From the NCBI GenBank assembly GCA_017501355.1, contig JAFVXA010000046.1, positions 1-64,000 on the forward strand: a stretch of 64,000 nucleotides of DNA, in the 5' to 3' direction. Within the stretch, counting starts at the first letter, position 1. Every line of letters starts with the position of its first letter. Source of the stretch: Oscillospiraceae bacterium. GTDB lineage: Bacteria > Bacillota > Clostridia > Oscillospirales > Oscillospiraceae. Below are positions 7,802-16,691 of this stretch, one piece after another. Made by a program: the position numbers and the translations under genes. The notes beneath the pieces were generated by a model. It was not told the origin of the DNA, searched no databases, and worked only from the letters and a program-made list of their open reading frames with translations.

Positions 7802-8731
7802 CTAAAGGCGTACGGCGAATTTCTTGAGGCGGGCATCAATCATGTTATCGGGAATGATGGCTTTGACGGCTTCGACGAGGCTGTTGATGATGCGCTCGCG
7901 GAGATAGTCGCGGCGGATGACGAGCGACACTTCGCGGACAGGCACCGGCTCAAGCAACGGACGCACGTGGCGCTTTTGCTCCTCGCTGAGTAGCGGCAGG
8001 TGCAGCTCGGGGATAATGGTGCAGCCTCCGTTCTCGTCCACTATTTTTACCAGGGTGTCGATGCTGCCTGCTTCGTAGATGGTGGAGAATGTGGCCGCGC
8101 TGTTCTCGCAGAGATTGAGCACCTGGCTGCGCATGCAGTGGCCTTCTCTCAGCACCCACAGATGGTCTGTGGGTAGTGAAGAAGGAGCTATCTCGCTCTC
8201 GTTGTAAAGCTCTTCCTGGGGCGATACGTAGGCTGCGAACTTCTCATAATAGAGTGGAATCTCCAGCAGTTCTTCACGCTCCAAAGGAGTGGCGAGGATA
8301 GCCATGTCAAGCTCGGCTTTCTTTAGTCGTTCCACAATGACCGCTGTACGCATCTCGCTGACCCGCAGTTCAATCTGCGGTTGCGTTTCGCGCATCTGTC
8401 GGAATAGACGTGGCAGGATGTAAGGTGCAATGGTGGGAATCATGCCGATGTGAACCTTGCCGCTGTTTTGTTCGCGCTCGGAGACGGTGAGCAGGCGTAG
8501 GCTCTCGATGTTGTAGAGCACCACGCGGGCTTGGTCTATCACACGGCGTCCGATGGCGGTGGGCACAATGGGTTTGCTAGAACGGTCGAAGAGCACAGCG
8601 TCTAACTCTTCTTCCAATTTCTGAATGAGTGAACTCAGCGTGGGCTGACTCACACCGCAAGCCTCAGCAGCACGAGCAAAGTGGCGGTGCGTGTCGAGCG
8701 CTACGATATATTCCAACTGTTGTAGGTTCAT
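7802..8731 (-). CDS. oxyR: OxyR, hydrogen-peroxide-sensing LysR-type regulator
   Basis: 309 residues from the ATG at 8731; a longer frame reaches 8821 but runs through the promoter, so the shorter start is chosen. The N-terminal LysR helix-turn-helix begins MNLQQLEYIVALDTHRHFAR and includes SQPTLSSLIQKLE. The effector domain keeps both redox cysteines in GHCMRSQVLNLC, nine residues apart exactly as Cys199/Cys208 of E. coli OxyR. It should therefore switch by disulfide formation and activate peroxide defence genes; the nearby rubrerythrin is a plausible target. It is divergent from the ATPase-like gene at 8899. Confidence 0.93.
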   Translation of the reverse strand: MNLQQLEYIVALDTHRHFARAAEACGVSQPTLSSLIQKLEEELDAVLFDRSSKPIVPTAIGRRVIDQARVVLYNIESLRLLTVSEREQNSGKVHIGMIPTIAPYILPRLFRQMRETQPQIELRVSEMRTAVIVERLKKAELDMAILATPLEREELLEIPLYYEKFAAYVSPQEELYNESEIAPSSLPTDHLWVLREGHCMRSQVLNLCENSAATFSTIYEAGSIDTLVKIVDENGGCTIIPELHLPLLSEEQKRHVRPLLEPVPVREVSLVIRRDYLRERIINSLVEAVKAIIPDNMIDARLKKFAVRL

Positions 8732-8755
8732 GCTGTAAAAAATATTTGTATCGGA

Positions 8756-8763
8756 CAAATTTA
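8756..8763 (-). promoter_or_regulatory. oxyR -7 promoter element
   Basis: Minus strand reads TAAATTTG (TAnnTTTG), 25 bp before the chosen oxyR ATG. It decides in favour of the start at 8731, because a start at 8821 would lie upstream of the promoter. Confidence 0.65.
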
Positions 8764-8841
8764 CGGAAATAAGCCGGAACGTATCCTCGTAATCGCATAG
8801 TTTTTTTTGAGTAGAGGCCAAGGATTTCTGCTAAGTGTAGT

Positions 8842-8872
8842 TTGCAATTCCAATAGTAAATACTATCTTTGC
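8842..8872 (+). promoter_or_regulatory. Promoter of the ATPase-like gene
   Basis: TTTG at 8842-8845 and TATCTTTG at 8865-8872 with a 19-bp spacer match the Bacteroidota -33/-7 consensus. A purine run AGGAGGAA follows before the ATG at 8899, which is unusual for this phylum. Confidence 0.7.
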
Positions 8873-8898
8873 AAGATAAAAGATAGGAGGAACCCCGT

Positions 8899-10083
8899 AT
8901 GATGGAGACATTTTTTCAGGCTCATGCGTTTTTGATGGAGCATACATCCATCCCCGTACGTCGTTCGTTGTCAGACAGCATCGATTGGAGTTATCGCCTC
9001 ATCGGTATCAAAGGGCCGCGCGGCGTAGGTCGTACTACGTTCTTGTTGCAGTATGCCAAAGAGCATTTTGATGTCCGCTTGCGTCAATGTCTCTACGTAA
9101 ACAGCAACAGCTTCTATTTTCAAGGCCGAGGCATCGTGGATTTCGCCTCCGAGTTTGTGGCTTACGGAGGTCAGGTGTTGCTCATCGACCAAGCTTTCAA
9201 GTTGCCCAACTGGCAAAGCCAACTCTGCGAATGTTTCCGCCGATTCCCCTATCTGCGTATTGTTTACACCACCACATCCGTACCCGAGCCGGGCGCAGAG
9301 CACTCCGAGTTGAGCCGCTTGAGTCGTTGCTACGTGCTCCATGGATTTTCTTTCCGAGAATTTATCAATCTCCAAACGGGCAACGACTTCCAGCCCTATA
9401 TGCTTTCGGACCTTTTGGGTAACAGCAAGCATATTTTGAGAACCATCTTGCCGAAAGTGCAGCCATGGCAATACTTTCCCGACTATCTGCATCATGGCTA
9501 CTATCCTTTCTTCTTGGAGAACCACAACTTTACAGAGGCACTCCTGAAGGCCATGAACATGATGATAGAGGTGGACATTCTCTTTAACAAGCAAGTGGAG
9601 TTGAAATACCTGTCGCGTATCAAAAAACTGCTCTATCTCTTGGCCTTGGATGGTACATCTTCGCCCAACGTGAGTCGTTTGGCCGAAGAAATAGGAACCA
9701 GCCGTGCCACAGTCATGAACTACCTGAAATATTTGGAAGAGGCCCGCTTGATAAATATGGTCTACAAAGATGGCGATAGCGCTTCGGGCAAGCCTACAGC
9801 AGTCATGATGCACGACACGAATATGATGTACGCTGTCTATTCCAACAAGATAAGCGAGCAGCAAGTGATGGAGACCTTCTTCGTCAATACCCTTTGGCGT
9901 CACCATAGCATCCGCAAGGGCCGCCGCGAAGGGCTTTTCCGCATCAACGATATGACAGACATCTGCGTATGCGAAAAAGGCCGTCGGGTAAAGACCTCGC
10001 CCGGCATGATATTGGCGCGCTACAACTCAGAAGTGGGGCACGACAACGAACTGCCTTTGTGGCTCTTCGGCTTCCTCTATTAA
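8899..10083 (+). CDS. DUF4143-type ATPase homologue with altered Walker A and B motifs
   Basis: 394 residues. The fold matches the AAA_14/DUF4143 ATPases common in Bacteroidales: P-loop region near residue 38, Walker B near residue 97, an HSEL..L..CYVLHGFSFREF linker, a winged-helix-like stretch (LAEEIGTSRATVMNYLKYLEEARLI) and the family's usual last residues LPLWLFGFLY. The P-loop reads GPRGVGRTT, with Arg in place of the invariant Lys (codon CGT), and Walker B reads LLIDQ instead of LLIDE. Both changes would be expected to remove normal ATP hydrolysis. The frame is intact, so it may be a repurposed pseudo-ATPase rather than a decaying gene. It is unrelated in function, as far as can be seen, to nifJ downstream. 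Confidence 0.8.
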   Translation: MMETFFQAHAFLMEHTSIPVRRSLSDSIDWSYRLIGIKGPRGVGRTTFLLQYAKEHFDVRLRQCLYVNSNSFYFQGRGIVDFASEFVAYGGQVLLIDQAFKLPNWQSQLCECFRRFPYLRIVYTTTSVPEPGAEHSELSRLSRCYVLHGFSFREFINLQTGNDFQPYMLSDLLGNSKHILRTILPKVQPWQYFPDYLHHGYYPFFLENHNFTEALLKAMNMMIEVDILFNKQVELKYLSRIKKLLYLLALDGTSSPNVSRLAEEIGTSRATVMNYLKYLEEARLINMVYKDGDSASGKPTAVMMHDTNMMYAVYSNKISEQQVMETFFVNTLWRHHSIRKGRREGLFRINDMTDICVCEKGRRVKTSPGMILARYNSEVGHDNELPLWLFGFLY

Positions 10084-10146
10084 AAATAACAGACTCTTCA
10101 GAACGAGAAACTAACAACTATATATTAACCTCATATAAAAACAGTC

Positions 10147-13100
10147 ATGAGTAAAAAGTTTATTACTTGCGATGGTAATCAGGCCGCTGCGCATATAGCA
10201 TATATGTTCAGCGAAGTCGCTGCCATCTACCCCATCACCCCGTCTTCGCCGATGGCCGAACACGTCGATGAATGGTCAGCACAAGGTCGCAAGAATCTCT
10301 TCGGCGACACAGTAAAAGTACAAGAAATGCAGTCGGAAGGCGGAGCAGCAGGTGCTGTTCACGGCTCATTGCAGGCCGGAGCCTTAACAACTACATTTAC
10401 AGCATCACAGGGTCTCCTGTTGATGATTCCCAATATGTACAAGATTGCCGGCGAATTGTTGCCCAGCGTGTTCCACGTTTCGGCTCGTACCTTGGCTACC
10501 CACTCTCTCTGTATCTTTGGTGACCACAGCGACGTAATGTCCTGCCGTCAAACCGGCTTTGCTATGCTCTGCGAAGGCTCTGTGCAGGAAGTGATGGATC
10601 TTTCAGCCGTAGCTCATCTTGCTACCTTGGAGAGCCGCGTGCCCTTCATCAACTTCTTCGACGGCTTCCGCACCAGCCATGAATATCAGAAAATAGAAGT
10701 GGTGGACCAGGAAGACATCCGTCCGCTTGTGCCGATGGACAAAGTATCTGAGTTCCGTCGCCGCGCACTCACTCCGGAGCATCCCGAAGCCCGCGGTATG
10801 GCCGAGAATCCTGAAACATTCTTCGCCCACCGCGAAGTGTGCAACCGCTACTACGACGCTGTGCCCGGCATCGTTGAGAAGTATATGGAGGCTGTGAGCA
10901 AAATCACCGGCCGCGAGTACAAACTCTTTAGCTACTATGGAGCAGAAGATGCAGAACGCGTTATCATCTGCATGGGCTCTGTTACCGAAGCCGCTCGCGA
11001 GGCTATCGATTATCTGAATGCTAAGGGCGAGAAAGTCGGTATGGTCAGCGTTCACCTCTATCGCCCGTTCTCTGTAAAGCACCTCTTGGCCGCAGTACCC
11101 AAGACTTGCAAGAAGATTGCCGTGCTCGACCGCACAAAAGAACCCGGCGCCAACGGAGAACCGCTTTACCTCGATGTGAAAGACGCATTCTACAACGAAG
11201 AAAACCGCCCCGTTATCGTAGGCGGCCGCTATGGTCTCGGCTCTTGCGATACTACCCCGACCATGATTATTTCTGTCTACGAGAACTTGGCATTGCCGCA
11301 GCCTAAAGACCACTTTACGCTGGGCATCGTAGACGATGTAACCTTCCAGTCATTGCCTTTGCAAAAAGAAATGGCATTGGGTGGCGAAGGCATTTTTGAG
11401 GCAAAATTCTATGGTCTTGGTGCTGACGGAACAGTAGGAGCTAACAAAAACTCCGTAAAGATTATCGGTGACAACACCGACAAGTATTGCCAGGCCTACT
11501 TCTCTTACGACTCTAAAAAGTCTGGCGGTTTCACTTGCTCCCACTTGCGTTTCGGCGATACCCCCATTCGTTCCACTTACCAGATTAAGACCCCCAACTT
11601 TGTAGCTTGTCATGTTCAAGCCTATCTGCACATGTACGATGTGCTGCGTGGTCTCCGCGACGGCGGTACTTTCTTGCTCAATACCATTTGGGAGGGAGAA
11701 GAGTTGGCCAACAATCTGCCGAACAACGTGAAACGCTACTTCGCAGAGCACAATATCACCGTCTACTATATCAACGCTACCAAGATTGCACAGGAAATTG
11801 GTTTGGGCAACCGCACCAACACCATCTTGCAGTCAGCTTTCTTCCGCATCACCGAGGTGATTCCTGTGGAACTGGCTGTTGAGCAGATGAAGAAATTTAT
11901 TGTGAAGTCCTACGGCAAGAAGGGTGAGGACGTGGTTAACAAGAACTACCAGGCCGTTGATCGTGGTGGAGAGTATAAGACTCTTACTGTTGATCCCGCT
12001 TGGGCCAATTTGCCCGAAGACGAAAAGGTGGTGCGCGACGAACCTGCCTTTATTTCCGAACTGGTGCGTCCCATCAATGCACAAAACGGCGACCTCTTGC
12101 CCGTCAGCGCATTTAAGGTTTCTGAAGATGGCACTTGGCAGCAAGGCACAGCCGCTTACGAAAAGCGCGGCGTAGCTGCTTTCGTTCCCACCTGGAATTC
12201 CGAGAACTGTATCCAGTGTAACAAGTGTGCCTTCGTATGTCCCCATGCTGCCATCCGTCCTTTCGTACTTGACGAAAGCGAGATGGAAGGCTTCAAGGCT
12301 CACAATGCCGCTACCCTCGAAATGAAAGCACCGGCCACCCTCAAAGGTATGCACTTCCGCATGCAGGTTGACGTGCTCGACTGCTTGGGCTGTGGAAACT
12401 GTGCCGACGTTTGTCCGGGTATGAAGGGTAACAAAGCGCTCACCATGGTTCCTCTCGAAGGCCAAATGCCCGAAGCTGCCAACTGGGACTACTGCGTGAA
12501 ACACGTCAGCAGCAAGCAAGACAAGGTAGATGTAAAACTCAATCCGAAGAACTCTCAGTTTGCCACTCCGCTCTTTGAGTTCAGCGGTGCTTGCTCAGGC
12601 TGTGGTGAAACTCCCTATGTGAAGCTCGTCAGCCAGCTCTTTGGCGATCGCCAAATGATAGCCAACGCCACCGGTTGCTCCTCTATCTATTCAGGTTCTA
12701 TACCTTCTACGCCTTACACCACCAACGAAAAGGGACAAGGACCGGCTTGGGCCAACTCTCTCTTCGAGGACTTCTGTGAATTCGGTCTCGGTATGTTCAC
12801 CGGTCAGGAGAAGATCCGTGAGGACCTGATCGCTGACGTGAAGAAGGTTCTGGAAAACACCACCTGCGATGAGCGCAAGGCTGCTTGCCAGGCTTACCTC
12901 GACACCGTCAACGACGGCGCTGCTAACGGCCCCGCTACCAAGGCTCTGGTCGCTAACCTCGAGAAGGATGTCTGCTGCGACACCGTGAAGAACATCCTCT
13001 CCAAGAAGGAATACCTCGCTAAGAAGTCCATGTGGATCTTCGGCGGCGACGGTTGGGCTTACGATATCGGTTACGGCGGTCTGGATCACGTCATCGCTTC

Positions 13101-13668
13101 CGGCAAGAACGTGAACATCTTCGTCTTCGATACCGAGGTTTACTCCAACACCGGTGGTCAGGCTTCCAAGGCTTCCAACATCGGTCAGGTCGCTCAGTTC
13201 GCAGCTGCCGGTAAGGAAGTTGCTAAGAAGAGCCTGTCCGAGATCGCAATGCAGTACGGCTACGTCTACGTTGCACAGGTCGCTATGGGCGCTAACCCCG
13301 CTCAGACCATCAAGGCTATCTGCGAGGCAGAGGCTTATGACGGTCCCTCCCTCATCATCGGCTATGCTCCCTGCGAGATGCACAGCATCAAGGGCGGTAT
13401 GATGAACTGCCAGTCCGAGATGAAGAAGGCTGTCGAGTGCGGTTACTGGAACCTGTTCCGTTACAACCCCGCTGCAGAGCAGAAGTTCACTCTGGACTCC
13501 AAGGCTCCCGCCGGCGGTTATCAGGAATTCCTGATGAACGAAGCTCGTTACAGCCGCCTGACCCGCGAGTTCCCCGAGCGTGCAACCGATCTGTTCGCTA
13601 AGAACGAGGCTGCTGCAAAGGCTCGCTACGAGCATCTGGTGAAGCTGGTCGATATGTACAAGGGCTAA
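10147..13668 (+). CDS. nifJ: Pyruvate:ferredoxin (flavodoxin) oxidoreductase, chimeric between two phyla
   Basis: 1,173 residues, the usual length of a single-chain PFOR, which oxidises pyruvate to acetyl-CoA and CO2 and reduces ferredoxin. Domains run in order: thiamine/pyruvate domain (YPITPSSPM near residue 25), the gamma domain, an 8Fe ferredoxin domain (CIQCNKCAFVCP near 688 and CLGCGNCADVCPG near 744), then the thiamine-diphosphate domain (GACSGCGET near 813, GDGWAYDIGYGG near 966). No catalytic motif is missing. Codon use changes abruptly around residues 860-885: before it resembles the Bacteroidota genes upstream, after it the GC-rich Clostridia downstream. The frame stays open because the join lies in the conserved GPAWANSLFEDFCEFGLGM stretch. 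The protein as written may not exist in any cell. Confidence 0.9.
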   Translation: MSKKFITCDGNQAAAHIAYMFSEVAAIYPITPSSPMAEHVDEWSAQGRKNLFGDTVKVQEMQSEGGAAGAVHGSLQAGALTTTFTASQGLLLMIPNMYKIAGELLPSVFHVSARTLATHSLCIFGDHSDVMSCRQTGFAMLCEGSVQEVMDLSAVAHLATLESRVPFINFFDGFRTSHEYQKIEVVDQEDIRPLVPMDKVSEFRRRALTPEHPEARGMAENPETFFAHREVCNRYYDAVPGIVEKYMEAVSKITGREYKLFSYYGAEDAERVIICMGSVTEAAREAIDYLNAKGEKVGMVSVHLYRPFSVKHLLAAVPKTCKKIAVLDRTKEPGANGEPLYLDVKDAFYNEENRPVIVGGRYGLGSCDTTPTMIISVYENLALPQPKDHFTLGIVDDVTFQSLPLQKEMALGGEGIFEAKFYGLGADGTVGANKNSVKIIGDNTDKYCQAYFSYDSKKSGGFTCSHLRFGDTPIRSTYQIKTPNFVACHVQAYLHMYDVLRGLRDGGTFLLNTIWEGEELANNLPNNVKRYFAEHNITVYYINATKIAQEIGLGNRTNTILQSAFFRITEVIPVELAVEQMKKFIVKSYGKKGEDVVNKNYQAVDRGGEYKTLTVDPAWANLPEDEKVVRDEPAFISELVRPINAQNGDLLPVSAFKVSEDGTWQQGTAAYEKRGVAAFVPTWNSENCIQCNKCAFVCPHAAIRPFVLDESEMEGFKAHNAATLEMKAPATLKGMHFRMQVDVLDCLGCGNCADVCPGMKGNKALTMVPLEGQMPEAANWDYCVKHVSSKQDKVDVKLNPKNSQFATPLFEFSGACSGCGETPYVKLVSQLFGDRQMIANATGCSSIYSGSIPSTPYTTNEKGQGPAWANSLFEDFCEFGLGMFTGQEKIREDLIADVKKVLENTTCDERKAACQAYLDTVNDGAANGPATKALVANLEKDVCCDTVKNILSKKEYLAKKSMWIFGGDGWAYDIGYGGLDHVIASGKNVNIFVFDTEVYSNTGGQASKASNIGQVAQFAAAGKEVAKKSLSEIAMQYGYVYVAQVAMGANPAQTIKAICEAEAYDGPSLIIGYAPCEMHSIKGGMMNCQSEMKKAVECGYWNLFRYNPAAEQKFTLDSKAPAGGYQEFLMNEARYSRLTREFPERATDLFAKNEAAAKARYEHLVKLVDMYKG
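12700..12800. other. Junction between Bacteroidota and Clostridia sequence
   Basis: Up to about 12,730 the sequence uses mixed, AT-tolerant codons (tca, ata, tct) like everything upstream. From about 12,790 it uses nearly only C/G-ending or highly biased codons (ctg, atc, gct, aag) like the genes downstream. All Bacteroidota promoter elements lie left, all strong Shine-Dalgarno sites and TTGACA/TATAAT promoters lie right. The exact breakpoint is hidden in a stretch conserved in nearly all PFOR genes. Confidence 0.85.
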
Positions 13669-13703
13669 TCCCCAAGTATTCCGACTGACAAACACTCATT
13701 GAA

Positions 13704-13737
13704 AAGGTGGACGTCCGAAAGGGCGTCCACCTTTTTT
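13704..13737 (+). terminator. Terminator of nifJ
   Basis: AAGGTGGACG pairs with CGTCCACCTT across a 10-nt loop, followed by six T. A second hairpin (CGAAAAAGATG with CATCTTTTTCG) follows at 13,743-13,770. Confidence 0.85.
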
Positions 13738-13778
13738 GCTATCGAAAAAGATGTTTTGCATCTTTTTCGAGTTTTTTG

Positions 13779-13925
13779 CAGCCCGCTGCAGCGCACTCTC
13801 CGTCCGCTGTAAGCGGACGCCTCGCACGTTTGCGGTCTGAGAAGTATTTTCGCCCACGTGCATGCCGCGGTCGAAAATGATCTTGCTTTCATTTGCCGCT
13901 AAGCGGCAAAACTCGGTGAGACCTT
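13779..13925 (+). repeat. Structured intergenic element, copy A
   Basis: Shares conserved blocks with 34,738-34,887: GCTGCAGCGCACTC, TCGCACGTTTGC, a CCACGTGCATGCCGCGG-type block, AATGAT and CTCGGTGAGACCTT. Between these blocks lie helices whose sequence differs between copies but still pairs: outer stem 13,779-13,786 with 13,832-13,839 (one mismatch), hairpin 13,801-13,819, stem 13,846-13,852 with 13,872-13,878, and hairpin 13,892-13,910. Compensatory changes indicate that an RNA (or single-stranded DNA) structure is kept. It sits just after the nifJ terminator. Confidence 0.75.
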
Positions 13926-13997
13926 CATCGGCATTGTTCTCTTGCGCCTCTCGGCACAGCATGGTACACTCAAAGAAAAAACCGTAAGGAGACCGCT

Positions 13998-15077
13998 ATG
14001 TTTTCTACCCTTCTCACCCTGCCCACCTGTTGGGAGCAGCTGCAAAAGACAGAAAAGCCCATCGTCATGTACGGCATGGGAAACGGTGCCGACCGCCTGC
14101 TTGCCATCTTTGAAGGTCTCGGCGTGGAGGTGCGTGAGTTTTTCGCCAGTGACGCTTTCGTTCGCGGGCATTCCTTCCACGGAAAAAGGGTAAAAAAGCT
14201 CTCGGAGATCCAAGAACAGTACGAGGATTTCGTGATCGTGGTCGCCTTTGCCGTGCAGGATCGCCCCACGCTGGATGCCATCTGCCGTCTCAGCGAACGG
14301 TATGAGCTCTATGCCCCCGATCTGCCCGTGGCAGGGGAGACCCTGTTCGACCGCGAGTTCTTCCGCGCTCACATGGCAGAGCTGCAGCAGACCTGCGAAA
14401 GCCTTGCGGACGAGCGCAGCCGCGAGGTGTTCCTTGATCTGCTGCGCTACAAGCTCACGGGCAGGATTGACCCGCTGATGAAAACGGAGGACGACCGCAG
14501 GGAGGTGTTATGTCAACTCCTGCCTCTCGGTCAGCACGAAGCCTTTGTGGACCTCGGCGCATACAACGGCGACACCGTGGCAGAGTTCCTCGCCGCCTGC
14601 GACGGCGAATTTGATGCCATCTACGCCATTGAGCCCGACGGCAAGAACTTCAAAAAGATGGGAAAACGCTTGGACGAGATGGGACTTGGGACGGATGCGC
14701 GCATCCGTCTGCACAATGCCGCCGCATGGAGCGAGCCCACCACGCTGTATTTCGCCGCCAAGGCGGGGCGCAACTCCACCGTCACCGCCGCAGGCAGAGA
14801 AACCCCTGCCGAGAGCGTCGATCATGTCCTCGGCGGTGCAAGGGCGAGCTATCTGAAGCTGGACGTGGAGGGCAGTGAACGCGAAGCCCTTGCGGGCGCA
14901 GCAGAGACCATTCGCCGCCACCGCCCGAAGATCCTGCTCTCGGCATATCACCGCAGCGAGGATCTTTTTGCCCTGCCCATGCAGATCAATTCCATTGCAG
15001 AGGGCTACCGCTTCTATCTTCGCCGCTTCCCCTACATCCCCGCATGGGAGATCAACTACATCTGCATTCCCGAATAA
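13998..15077 (+). CDS. FkbM-family methyltransferase
   Basis: 359 residues, preceded by AAGGAG at 13,986. The first 140 residues form a Rossmann-like domain (KPIVMYGMGNGADRLL) as seen in nucleotide-sugar or sugar-modifying proteins. The C-terminal half is an FkbM-type SAM-dependent methyltransferase: AFVDLGAYNGDTVAEFL for SAM binding near residue 180, IEPDGKNF, and the family motif SYLKLDVEGSEREALAGA near residue 285. FkbM enzymes usually methylate hydroxyls of sugars or natural products; the substrate here is unknown. It is the first complete clostridial gene after the junction and stands alone. Its G+C content and codon bias match the downstream genome. Confidence 0.88.
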   Translation: MFSTLLTLPTCWEQLQKTEKPIVMYGMGNGADRLLAIFEGLGVEVREFFASDAFVRGHSFHGKRVKKLSEIQEQYEDFVIVVAFAVQDRPTLDAICRLSERYELYAPDLPVAGETLFDREFFRAHMAELQQTCESLADERSREVFLDLLRYKLTGRIDPLMKTEDDRREVLCQLLPLGQHEAFVDLGAYNGDTVAEFLAACDGEFDAIYAIEPDGKNFKKMGKRLDEMGLGTDARIRLHNAAAWSEPTTLYFAAKAGRNSTVTAAGRETPAESVDHVLGGARASYLKLDVEGSEREALAGAAETIRRHRPKILLSAYHRSEDLFALPMQINSIAEGYRFYLRRFPYIPAWEINYICIPE

Positions 15078-15178
15078 AAAGGGAAAGTGGCTCTACCTCG
15101 GACAGCGGAACGACCTGCGTTCCGCGGTGAGGTATCGCCACTTTCTGTCAACAAAATAGCACGAAATGCCAACAAAAG

Positions 15179-15213
15179 CAAGGAGCTGTTGCAAAACTCG
15201 CAACAGCTCCTTG
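15179..15213. terminator. Bidirectional terminator between the FkbM gene and brnQ
   Basis: AAGGAGCTGTTGC and GCAACAGCTCCTT form a 13-bp stem. An additional longer imperfect hairpin (AAAGTGGC...GCCACTTT) lies at 15,083-15,147. The two genes converge here. Confidence 0.8.
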
Positions 15214-15218
15214 TTCTT

Positions 15219-16508
15219 TTACTTCTTACGCCCCAGCACAAGGCTCACGCCAAGCATCACCACGGCAACGCTCACCCAGCCGAAGCCCAAGCCGTAGAAG
15301 GGCAGCCAGCCGAGCAGGTCACCGAGGGGGAGACCCACGCCCTCCAGCGCGAACAGCACGCTCACCACCGCCGTACCACCCACAGTGCAGGGATAGACAA
15401 GAGCATTGCTGCCCAGGCGGTCACCCGCGAGACCCAGCAGGATCAGCACGATGGAGACAGGATAGACCGCGTTGAGCACGGGGACAGAAATGCTGAGAAT
15501 GGTGTTGAGACCGAGGTTACAGATGAGGAAGGAACCCACGGTGATCAGCAGCGCCCACGCGCGATAGCTGAGACGGGGGAACACCACGCTGAAATACTGG
15601 GAAATGGAGTTGATGAGACCCACGCAGGTGGTAAGGCAGGCGAGGGTAAAGATGGCGGCGAGCAGAATCGCGCCCCCCTCGCCGAAGAGCTGATGGACGA
15701 TGAGACGCAGGGTCTGGGCACCATTCTCCTGGGGCGCATAGACACCGGAGCTCTGCATACCCATGTAGGACAGCAGCACATAGATCAGCGCGAGGATCGT
15801 GCCCGCAAAGACACCTGCGAGCTTGGTGTGGCGCATGACATCCTTCTTCTCGCCAAGACCGAGGGTCGTGAGCGTGGTGGCGATGACAAGACCGAAGTTC
15901 AGCGCCGCGATGGTATCCATGGTCTGATAACCGTCGCAGAAGCCCACGAGGAAGGGCATATTCTGATAGAGAGGCTGGGCGGGAGCGACCACGCACTCAC
16001 CACGGAGCAGGAAGGAGACGAACAGCACCACCAGCAGGATCAGCAGGGAAGGGGTAAGGAAATGACCAATGCGGTTGACCAGTTTCTTGGGATTCAGCGC
16101 CAGCCATGCCGCCACGCAGAAGAACACGGCGGAATAGATCACCATGCAAAGGGTGAGGGGGCTGTTTTCGGGGAGATAGGGAGCAACCGCCATCTCAAAG
16201 GGCACGGATGCCGCGCGGGGGATGCCGAGACCGGGACCGATGGAAAGATAGATCATCAGCGTAAAGACCAGAGCGAACTTGCTGTTCACCTGCGCCGCGA
16301 GAGTCTGCAGACCGTCAAACTTTGCCACCACGATGACACCGAGGACAGGCAAAATCACCGCCGTGATGAGGAAGCCGACGAGGGCAGGAATGGTTGCCGC
16401 GCCTGCGTTCTGTCCGAGGAAGGGTGGGAAAATCAGATTGCCCGCGCCAAAGAACAGGGAAAAGAGCATAAAGCTCACCGTGACCATTTGTTTCTTGCTC
16501 AGCTGCAT
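15219..16508 (-). CDS. brnQ: Branched-chain amino acid:cation symporter BrnQ
   Basis: 429 residues from the ATG at 16508, placed by a GGAGGT site at 16,518; an upstream in-frame extension to 16,613 would run through the attenuator hairpin and is rejected. About twelve hydrophobic segments are visible, starting with SFMLFSLFFGAGNLIFPPFLGQNAG split as the family hallmark FGAGNLIFPP near residue 20. Further family features include GPGLGIPRAASVPFE and GYQTMDTIAALNFG. BrnQ imports Leu, Ile and Val with Na+ or H+. Expression is probably set by an attenuating leader (16,532-16,719) with its own short peptide. Confidence 0.93.
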   Translation of the reverse strand: MQLSKKQMVTVSFMLFSLFFGAGNLIFPPFLGQNAGAATIPALVGFLITAVILPVLGVIVVAKFDGLQTLAAQVNSKFALVFTLMIYLSIGPGLGIPRAASVPFEMAVAPYLPENSPLTLCMVIYSAVFFCVAAWLALNPKKLVNRIGHFLTPSLLILLVVLFVSFLLRGECVVAPAQPLYQNMPFLVGFCDGYQTMDTIAALNFGLVIATTLTTLGLGEKKDVMRHTKLAGVFAGTILALIYVLLSYMGMQSSGVYAPQENGAQTLRLIVHQLFGEGGAILLAAIFTLACLTTCVGLINSISQYFSVVFPRLSYRAWALLITVGSFLICNLGLNTILSISVPVLNAVYPVSIVLILLGLAGDRLGSNALVYPCTVGGTAVVSVLFALEGVGLPLGDLLGWLPFYGLGFGWVSVAVVMLGVSLVLGRKK

Positions 16509-16531
16509 GATGTGTTTACCTCCAATGCAAT

Positions 16532-16573
16532 AAAAAAGATGGTGCAAATCGCAGCAAAACGACTTGCACCATC
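16532..16573 (-). terminator. Attenuator terminator in the brnQ leader
   Basis: On the minus strand GATGGTGCAA and TTGCACCATC pair in a 10-bp stem followed by six T, ending 23 bp before the brnQ start codon. Being inside the leader, between promoter and gene, it can only serve as a regulated terminator. A GCTTGCATT segment of the leader peptide (about 16,617-16,625) can pair with the GGTGCAAGT half of the stem as a possible antiterminator. Confidence 0.75.
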
Positions 16574-16593
16574 TGATTTCCGTTCGACACGCC

Positions 16594-16662
16594 TTAGGCG
16601 CTGCGAGAAACACGACAATGCAAGCTGTTATGAATCATAATGCTCATGCAAATATTCGTCAT
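16594..16662 (-). CDS. Putative 22-aa leader peptide of brnQ
   Basis: An ATG at 16662 with an AAAGGAGATA ribosome site opens a 22-codon frame that stops at TAA (16594-16596), between the promoter and the attenuator hairpin. It begins MTNICMSIMIHN and contains three Ile, one Leu and one Val codons. The layout promoter - leader peptide - terminator - transporter gene fits classical ribosome-mediated attenuation by branched-chain amino acid supply. The codon run is weaker than in textbook leaders, so the sensed amino acid is uncertain, with Ile the best guess. Confidence 0.55.
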   Translation of the reverse strand: MTNICMSIMIHNSLHCRVSRSA

Positions 16663-16691
16663 TGCCGTATCTCCTTTCAAAAATTGTATTC

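Noticed and set aside
15087..16640. 517-codon frame rich in His, Gln and Glu
   Set aside because: Antisense to brnQ; no start signal and no family resemblance.
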